Shown here: positions 6,160 through 10,742 of the stretch, piece after piece
Position numbering within the stretch: position 1 is the stretch's first letter
Layout of the letters: each line of letters starts with the position of its first letter
Assembly: GCA_001028025.1 (NCBI GenBank)
Contig: LDAQ01000135.1
Coordinates: 1 to 10,742 of the forward strand
Reading direction: 5' to 3'
Length of the DNA stretch: 10,742 bases
From: Faecalicatena fissicatena
GTDB taxonomy: Bacteria; Bacillota; Clostridia; Lachnospirales; Lachnospiraceae
Program-made: the position numbers and the translations under genes
Notes under the pieces: generated by a model
Databases searched by the model: none
What the model saw: the letters and a program-made list of their open reading frames with translations, nothing else
What the model was told of the DNA's origin: nothing

Positions 6160-6874
6160 TTAACAGCCTCCTGACCTCCGTCTTATAGGTAACACCGATA
6201 TCGATTCCCTCCTGATATCCCTCTACCTGTATGATCTGATTCACCAGATCGTAATATTTTACATACGCCTTATTTACAGCGAACATCCTGTGGCACTGGA
6301 AGAACTCCTGCTTTGGCAGTTTGTCCATAAGCTGCCGTATGGAGAGATATGGAACCTCCATTTTCTCTCCCTTCAGATAAAGGCAGATCCCCCTGGGAAT
6401 TGCCCTGCAGTATACGATCTCCTCACACAAGATCTTATAATTGATTCCATCTTTCTTAACAATAATATACGGTTTTTCTTCCGCACGTACATGAGACAGC
6501 ACTTTCTTAACTACAGCTTTTACTTCATCCTCGCTATAGGGTTTCAAAATGTACTGATAACAGTGGATTTTACGAAAGGCCTCGATTTCCAGGGCGGCAA
6601 CCGATGTTATCATAACCACAGGCGTAAATTCATACTTGATAATGCTGCGTATCTCCTCCGCAAAAACAAGTCCGGAGGAATCCTCCCGGTCCTCTTTTAC
6701 CAGATTCACATCCAGTAAAAATAAATCAAAAGAAACGGTGCTATGCAGCAGCAGCCTGGCTTTTGCCAGGTCTGCCGCCGTATCCACCGTTATGTCAGCC
6801 GATATATGGCAGAGCATATTCTTCAATGCTTCTCTGCTCTGCTTATTATCTTCCAATACAAAAATCCTTGCCAT
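6152..6874 (-). CDS. LytTR-type response regulator
   Basis: A 240-residue two-component regulator. The receiver domain (about 2-128) has the acidic pair E8/D9, the phosphoacceptor D55 in LFLLDVNL, T90 and K111-P112. A LytTR DNA-binding domain follows (about 135-236), with the typical FFQCHRMFAVNKAYV block at 191-205. Proteins of this class (AgrA, VirR, NatR types) bind direct repeats upstream of target promoters. I found no clear LytTR repeat in the 90 bases upstream, so self-regulation is not shown. The ATG at 6874 has AGGAG at 6885-6881, six bases upstream. It is the first gene of the kinase pair. The 90-base gap from the SPFH gene contains neither a clear terminator nor a clear promoter, so read-through from nfeD is possible. 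Confidence 0.95.
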   Translation of the reverse strand: MARIFVLEDNKQSREALKNMLCHISADITVDTAADLAKARLLLHSTVSFDLFLLDVNLVKEDREDSSGLVFAEEIRSIIKYEFTPVVMITSVAALEIEAFRKIHCYQYILKPYSEDEVKAVVKKVLSHVRAEEKPYIIVKKDGINYKILCEEIVYCRAIPRGICLYLKGEKMEVPYLSIRQLMDKLPKQEFFQCHRMFAVNKAYVKYYDLVNQIIQVEGYQEGIDIGVTYKTEVRRLLNE

Positions 6875-6964
6875 ATCCTGCTCCTGCTTCTTTTACTGTC
6901 CTGCGGCACGCCATCTCATATTGCGCGATTCCGGCCCTGAATGTGTCTGTTCACTCACGCCGTA

Positions 6965-7897
6965 CTATTCCGTCTTCTCATAATGTGCGATTTCCGAAAT
7001 AGTCTTTGTCAGACCGGCTATTCCCTGCAGCTCGGATGGGATGATAATCTTGGTTGCCTTGCCGTCAGCAGCTTTCGCAAACGCTTCCAGGCTCTTGATC
7101 GTCAGTACTGCATCATCAGCCCCTGCATCCTTGATAAACTTAATGCCATCTGCTGTAGCCAGCTGTACGGATCTGATCGCTTCAGCCTGGCCTTCTGCTT
7201 CCTTAATTCTCTTCTGCTTTTCAGCCTCTGCCTTCAGGATTGCCGCCTGCTTTGCTGCCTCTGCCTCAAGGATCACGGATTCTTTCTCACCTTCTGCTAC
7301 GAGGATCGTGGATTTCTTTTCGCCTTCCGCTCTCAGGATTGCTTCTCTTCGTTCACGCTCTGCCTTCATCTGCTTCTCCATCGCATCCTGAATCGCTTTT
7401 GGCGGCATAATGTTCTTTAATTCAACACGGTTTACTTTGATACCCCATGGGTCAGTTGCAATATCAAGAGATGTTCTCATCTGGGAGTTGATCGTCTCTC
7501 TGGATGTCAGTGTCTCATCCAGTTCCAGATCACCAATAATATTACGCAGTGTGGTTGCCGTCAGATTCTCAATCGCTGCGATCGGGCTTTCAACACCGTA
7601 CGCATACTGTTTCGGGTCTGTAATCTGGAAGAAAACGACCGTATCAATCTGCATGGTAACGTTATCTTTCGTAATAACGGCCTGAGGTTCAAAATCTACT
7701 ACCTGCTCCTTCAATGATACTTTCTTTGCAACTTTATCCAGAATCGGAATTTTAAAATGCAGGCCGACACCCCATGTCTCCTTGTAACCGCCAAGACGCT
7801 CCAGTATATATGCGTGTGCCTGTGGTACAATCCTGATATTCGCAACCAGGATTAACAGTATTATAATCAGTATAGCAATTCCAATCCAAAGTCCCAT
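6965..7897 (-). CDS. qmcA: SPFH/Band 7 membrane scaffold protein (QmcA/stomatin-like)
   Basis: A 310-residue protein of the stomatin/prohibitin class, anchored by one N-terminal membrane segment (about 3-20) followed by the family opening NIRIVPQAHAYILERLGGY (20-38). The SPFH domain spans about 20-175 and includes DVNVT-like and ELDETLTSRETIN blocks typical of E. coli QmcA. A charged helix (about 170-245) follows, built from near-perfect 11-residue repeats starting at 188, 199, 210 and 221 with the pattern L-x-A-E-x-E-K-x-x-x-I. A small C-terminal domain (250-310) ends it. The family forms large membrane-bound ring or cage oligomers and organises membrane microdomains or controls membrane proteases. 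NfeD proteins are its usual partner, and here nfeD is 3 bases upstream. The AGGAGG at 7911-7906 lies inside the end of nfeD, so the two are coupled. The gene symbol is by resemblance to QmcA. Confidence 0.95.
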   Translation of the reverse strand: MGLWIGIAILIIILLILVANIRIVPQAHAYILERLGGYKETWGVGLHFKIPILDKVAKKVSLKEQVVDFEPQAVITKDNVTMQIDTVVFFQITDPKQYAYGVESPIAAIENLTATTLRNIIGDLELDETLTSRETINSQMRTSLDIATDPWGIKVNRVELKNIMPPKAIQDAMEKQMKAERERREAILRAEGEKKSTILVAEGEKESVILEAEAAKQAAILKAEAEKQKRIKEAEGQAEAIRSVQLATADGIKFIKDAGADDAVLTIKSLEAFAKAADGKATKIIIPSELQGIAGLTKTISEIAHYEKTE

Positions 7898-7900
7898 AAT

Positions 7901-8344
7901 CTATTCCTCCTCATATTTCTTTACTATCAGTTTCACACCGGAAATGCTTACCACTTTAGCCAGTGCTCCGGGCTCCAGAACGTCTTCGTCCTTTTCCGCC
8001 CTTGCGGTCCACTCCAGTCCATTGACAACTGCTGTTCCTGTCTGAGCCAGATTATCCACGGTCTCCGTCACCCTGACTATTTTACCTATAACGCCCTCAT
8101 AATTGGTCTTCTCATGATGGGCGTTTATGTATTTTACCGCAAATGGGCGGGTAAAAAACAAAAGTAAAAATGAGACAACGAAAAATGCGCCAACCTGCCA
8201 GATCAGATTCAAACCGGCAATGTTCAGAAGCAGCGCTGCCAAAGCGCCTCCGGCCAGCCAGACCGACGTGAGCCCGACCGTAATAATCTCGATTACCAGA
8301 AAAACAATCAACAGTCCAAGCCATACAAAAGCTTCTCTCTCCAT
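7901..8344 (-). CDS. nfeD: NfeD-family membrane protein
   Basis: A 147-residue short-form NfeD (like E. coli YbbK), without the N-terminal ClpP-like protease of long NfeD proteins. Three hydrophobic segments at about 7-25, 27-45 and 48-65 are followed by the conserved TRP (65-67). A soluble OB-fold domain (about 80-143) comes next, from YEGVIGKIVRV to SISGVKLIVKKY. The family works with SPFH proteins in membrane organisation. This gene directly precedes such a protein with a 3-base gap, the standard two-gene arrangement. The ATG at 8344 has an AAGGGAG ribosome binding site about four bases upstream, slightly close. It begins after a 123-base gap that holds a likely -10 box, so it may start its own transcription unit. 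Confidence 0.95.
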   Translation of the reverse strand: MEREAFVWLGLLIVFLVIEIITVGLTSVWLAGGALAALLLNIAGLNLIWQVGAFFVVSFLLLFFTRPFAVKYINAHHEKTNYEGVIGKIVRVTETVDNLAQTGTAVVNGLEWTARAEKDEDVLEPGALAKVVSISGVKLIVKKYEEE

Positions 8345-8426
8345 ACTTCTCCCTTCTCTCAGATTTTATTTCATCCGGTTTTATAACCCTTCCTGATGAT
8401 AGTTATATGTTAATCCAGCTTATTCT

Positions 8427-8432
8427 ATTATA
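8427..8432 (-). promoter_or_regulatory. Probable -10 box for nfeD-SPFH
   Basis: Minus-strand TATAAT, a perfect -10, in the 123-base gap between the DUF4130 gene and nfeD. No good -35 is found at 16-18 bases; the nearest hexamers there (CTGCAT, ACTGCA) match poorly. A start near 8420 would give a leader of about 75 bases. There is no clear terminator for the upstream pair, so nfeD may also be reached by read-through. Confidence 0.45.
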
Positions 8433-8467
8433 CAATACTTTTTGCGTGAATGCAGTGAAATCCTGTT

Positions 8468-9229
8468 TTAATGAAATTCTGTCATATCCTGTCGGAAATG
8501 AATCGGCAGATGAGACCTCTGCAGGGCCAGATTTTCACGCTCTTTGATCGAGATTGAACTGCAGAATCCTTTCCAAAGCCGCTCAAACTCTTCTTCTTTC
8601 TCCGATACCCTTCCCGCGGTCTCCGGATTCAGTTCCTCTCCCTGTACAAGAACCCAGCTTTTTCCTGCCTGATGGACAAGGAAAACCTTGTGCGTTTTGT
8701 CATAGATCATCCAGTTCTCCAGCGGAAACCGATTGGTGAAATGATCCGCGATGCATGTCAGTACCTGCCCCTTCGGAGTAATCTCCGAGAGCAGGACCTT
8801 ATTCTCCAGCTCCCTAAAGCGTATAAACTCCGTAAACAGATGGGCTTCGTTGGCTACACATCTGCTCAGCTCGAATACTTTTGCAACAAATGGATTGCTT
8901 AGATGCTCCATGATCTTTCTGCTGTCTTTTATAGTTCTTGCTGCCAGCATGGCGTTGTACACAGCATCCGCTTTCTCGGAATCCTCTGCCAGAAGAGCAT
9001 GGTAGATATCCCAGTAAGTATTATACCCCAGATTCTGCTTTATCAGCCGCTCAACTGCAATTGACTTTTTTTCAGATTCCTCTGTCTCCCTGTATTCACA
9101 GAACAGCTGCGGTGTCATGCAGCCCCGCAGCGCTATTCCGGCCTCGCCGTCCCGGCTCTCTTTCCAGGCATCGTGAATTGCGGAAAAGATGCCCGTAATT
9201 GTATCATAACAAATATAAACCTGTTTCAT
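8468..9229 (-). CDS. TIGR03915/DUF4130 putative DNA metabolism protein
   Basis: A 253-residue protein of the family that accompanies the TIGR03916 radical SAM protein (TIGR03915, overlapping Pfam DUF4130). What is seen: an N-terminal part (1-85) starting QVYICYDTITGIFSAIHDAW. Then come the family blocks NEAHLFTEFIRFREL (about 127-141) and IADHFTNRFPLENWMIYDKTHK (starting about 160), and a C-terminal helix-rich part FERLWKGFCSSISIKEREN (215-233). In some genomes the equivalent protein carries a uracil-DNA-glycosylase-type domain after this point. Here the protein stops at QDMTEFH, so that domain is absent and none is encoded nearby. No biochemical activity is established. Involvement in DNA repair or base modification is inferred from the partner. 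It starts 13 bases after the radical SAM stop, with GAGGAG at 9240-9235 next to that stop, so the two are co-translated. Confidence 0.9.
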   Translation of the reverse strand: MKQVYICYDTITGIFSAIHDAWKESRDGEAGIALRGCMTPQLFCEYRETEESEKKSIAVERLIKQNLGYNTYWDIYHALLAEDSEKADAVYNAMLAARTIKDSRKIMEHLSNPFVAKVFELSRCVANEAHLFTEFIRFRELENKVLLSEITPKGQVLTCIADHFTNRFPLENWMIYDKTHKVFLVHQAGKSWVLVQGEELNPETAGRVSEKEEEFERLWKGFCSSISIKERENLALQRSHLPIHFRQDMTEFH

Positions 9230-9242
9230 ATCTGCTCCTCTT

Positions 9243-10574
9243 TTACCCCAACATGTTTGGAACCTGCGCTTCCCTGAAATTCATATCATCAAACAGGGAC
9301 AACTGCCGATAAGTCATTCCTGTCACGGAATCGGGCAGCTTCTCCTTCGTATTCAGCAGATTCCTCATAATATAATCCTCTTCTATTCTTGTTTTGTACA
9401 TCATCCTGCCGCTACAGGTCAGAAAATAAAGTGCCCGCTTCAATACGACCCCCATCTTTTTTAAATCTTCAAATTGCAGAGTTCCCATCCGTCTCGCCTT
9501 CACGATCCTGGAGGCCGACTTTACCCCGATCCCCGGCACCCTCAGAAGCATACTGTAGTCTGCCCGGTTAACTTCCACGGGGAAATATTCCAGATGCTTG
9601 AGCGCCCAATCACACTTAGGATCCAGAAAAATATTAAAATTAGGATTCTTCTCATCCAGCAGTTCGGCAGCCTCAAACTGGTAATACCTCAGCAGCCAGT
9701 CTGCCTGATACAGCCTGTGCTCCCGCAGGAGGGGCGGTCCCTCTCCGGTTCTGGCCGGAAGCGCCGAGTCTTCATTCACGGAAACAAAAGCGGAATAAAA
9801 GACCCTTTTCAGCTCAAACTTCTTATAAAGAGACTCTGCTACATTAAGAATCTGGTAGTCAGTCTCCGGGGTAGCTCCGATAATCATCTGCGTGCTCTGC
9901 CCTGCCGGAACAAAGCGCGGAGCATTCTTATACTGAACAATCTCCTGTTTGTTGTCATTGTGCCTCTGCTGCACCAGGCGCATGGGTGCCAGAATATTCT
10001 TTCTGCTCTTATGTGGTGCCAGAAGCCGGAGGCTCTCGGCCGTGGGAAGTTCCAGATTGACACTCATTCTGTCTGCTAAAAATCCTATCCTCTGGATCAG
10101 TCCCTGGTCTGCTCCGGGAATGGCCTTCACATGAATATATCCCTGAAAATTACACTCTCTGCGCAGCTTATACAGCGCTGCATAGATCAGCTCCATCGTA
10201 TAGTTCGGGGTCTTGAGAATCCCTGAGCTAAGAAAAAGGCCTTCTATATAATTCCTCCTGTAAAACTCCATAGTCAGAGTACAAATCTCATCCGGCGTAA
10301 AAGAGGTCCGCACCACATCATTGGACGCCCGGTTGATACAGTACTTACAGTCATAAATACATTCATTCGTAAACAGAATCTTCAATAATGAGATGCATCT
10401 TCCGTCTGCCGAAAAGCTGTGGCATATCCCCGACTTTTTGCAGTTTCCCATTCCAGTTCCGTCACCCTGCCTGTCTACCCCGCTCGAGGTACAGGCCACA
10501 TCATACTTCGCGGCGTCGCTCAAAATCTGCAGTTTATCATACATAGACATCTGTTCCTGAATAATCTCTGCCAT
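9243..10574 (-). CDS. Putative DNA modification/repair radical SAM protein (TIGR03916)
   Basis: A radical SAM enzyme of the TIGR03916 family. With the start at 10574 it has 443 residues. The CxxxCxxC motif that holds the 4Fe-4S cluster and cleaves S-adenosylmethionine is C72, C76 and C79 (ECIYDCKYC). Four more cysteines before it (C28, C45, C51, C60) are part of the family pattern and may bind another metal centre. The barrel continues to about 290, with VPAGQSTQMIIGAT at about 222-235. A helix-hairpin-helix, LLRVPGIGVKSASRIV (343-358), suggests non-specific DNA binding. The substrate is unknown. The frame remains open to an ATG at 10634 (463 residues), but that ATG lacks a ribosome binding site and sits about 13 bases from the predicted transcript start. 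The ATG at 10574 has AAGGAG nine bases upstream (10589-10584), so I prefer it. Confidence 0.92.
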   Translation of the reverse strand: MAEIIQEQMSMYDKLQILSDAAKYDVACTSSGVDRQGDGTGMGNCKKSGICHSFSADGRCISLLKILFTNECIYDCKYCINRASNDVVRTSFTPDEICTLTMEFYRRNYIEGLFLSSGILKTPNYTMELIYAALYKLRRECNFQGYIHVKAIPGADQGLIQRIGFLADRMSVNLELPTAESLRLLAPHKSRKNILAPMRLVQQRHNDNKQEIVQYKNAPRFVPAGQSTQMIIGATPETDYQILNVAESLYKKFELKRVFYSAFVSVNEDSALPARTGEGPPLLREHRLYQADWLLRYYQFEAAELLDEKNPNFNIFLDPKCDWALKHLEYFPVEVNRADYSMLLRVPGIGVKSASRIVKARRMGTLQFEDLKKMGVVLKRALYFLTCSGRMMYKTRIEEDYIMRNLLNTKEKLPDSVTGMTYRQLSLFDDMNFREAQVPNMLG

Positions 10575-10653
10575 CTCCGTGCACTCCTTTTCTGGTTCTA
10601 TCTTCAAATAATTCCGCTCAGAGAATTCGAACATGTGTTCTTATTTATTACTC

Positions 10654-10682
10654 ATAATACCATATCTTCCACTCATTGGCAA
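10654..10682 (-). promoter_or_regulatory. Promoter of the radical SAM-DUF4130 operon
   Basis: On the minus strand, -35 TTGCCA (10682 to 10677) and -10 TATTAT (10659 to 10654) each match the sigma-A consensus at five of six positions and are separated by exactly 17 bases. The start would be near 10647, giving a leader of about 73 bases to the preferred ATG at 10574. The right inverted repeat begins four bases upstream of the -35. Confidence 0.75.
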
Positions 10683-10686
10683 TACA

Positions 10687-10719
10687 AAATCGGGATTTAG
10701 GCAGCGAGCTTTAGACTCG
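10687..10719. repeat. Right copy of 33-bp inverted repeat
   Basis: The reverse complement of the element at 4-36: aaatcgggatttagg (10687-10701), three variable bases CAG, then cgagctttagactcg (10705-10719). Thirty of 33 positions match the left copy, and the three differences are contiguous at the centre. It directly abuts the promoter of the radical SAM operon. The remaining 23 bases to the window end (10720-10742) are GC-rich and show nothing I can identify. Confidence 0.85.
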
Positions 10720-10742
10720 TTGGCGGACGGGGACGCTTAATG

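Noticed and set aside
6875..6964. Promoter, LytTR site or terminator between the SPFH gene and the response regulator
   Set aside because: No convincing -35/-10 pair, direct repeat or hairpin was found in these 90 bases apart from the ribosome binding site.
6941..7420. Plus-strand 159-codon open frame opposite the SPFH gene
   Set aside because: It mirrors the repeated Ala/Glu/Lys codons of the coiled coil, giving Cys/Leu/Phe-rich repeats. This is a known artefact of the strand opposite a coiled-coil gene.
8433..8467. Possible terminator after the DUF4130 gene
   Set aside because: Only a short direct repeat (TTCAC, TGCA, TTCAC on the minus strand) is present. No stable stem with a T-run could be drawn.
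9474..10079. Plus-strand 201-codon open frame opposite the radical SAM gene
   Set aside because: The minus-strand protein has a complete radical SAM motif set. The antisense product has no domain features or start signals.
10720..10742. Possible tRNA or rRNA edge in the GC-rich last bases
   Set aside because: The 23 bases are too short to show any stem or conserved loop, and nothing matches a tRNA end.

Overview
The window looks like chromosome from a low-to-moderate GC Firmicute of class Clostridia, most likely a gut-type Lachnospiraceae. The basis is the strong AGGAGG ribosome binding sites, a HrcA/CIRCE-controlled small heat shock gene, an agr-like GHKL kinase with a LytTR regulator, and several protein families (DUF4914, the TIGR03915/TIGR03916 pair, a nuclease-helicase of the XPD/DinG class) that are common there. 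This assignment is inference from recalled families; no database was searched.

Layout. Two genes read rightward on the left: a small heat shock protein (144-563) behind a CIRCE operator that overlaps its promoter, and a 626-residue DUF4914 P-loop protein (899-2779). The 335 bases between them hold what looks like the decayed end of an insertion sequence: a 47-base near-perfect palindrome, a terminator-like hairpin, and a broken minus-strand reading frame. A perfect 14-bp stem terminator (2801-2841) lies between DUF4914 and the first leftward gene. Everything from 2856 to 10574 reads leftward. In transcription order these are: a radical SAM protein with a helix-hairpin-helix (TIGR03916 type), its partner TIGR03915/DUF4130 protein, NfeD, an SPFH/stomatin-type membrane protein, a LytTR response regulator, a GHKL histidine kinase, and a PD-(D/E)XK nuclease fused to an Fe-S XPD/DinG-like helicase.

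How the genes work together. Four functional units can be seen. (1) Heat shock: Hsp20 under HrcA. (2) A putative DNA modification or repair pair (radical SAM plus DUF4130 protein), 13 bases apart behind one good promoter and lacking the uracil-DNA-glycosylase-type domain often linked to this pair. (3) A membrane scaffold unit, NfeD plus SPFH, 3 bases apart. (4) A translationally coupled two-component system with an 8-base overlap. The nuclease-helicase is a second DNA-processing gene with its own likely promoter. I see no evidence that all four form one pathway.

The most unusual structural feature is at the edges. A 33-base sequence at 4-36 recurs in inverted orientation at 10687-10719 with 30 of 33 matches, and all three mismatches sit in the exact centre. 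Each copy lies just outside the promoter of the first inward-facing gene. It may be a dispersed intergenic repeat at which an assembly broke, or a pair of inverted recombination-type sites.
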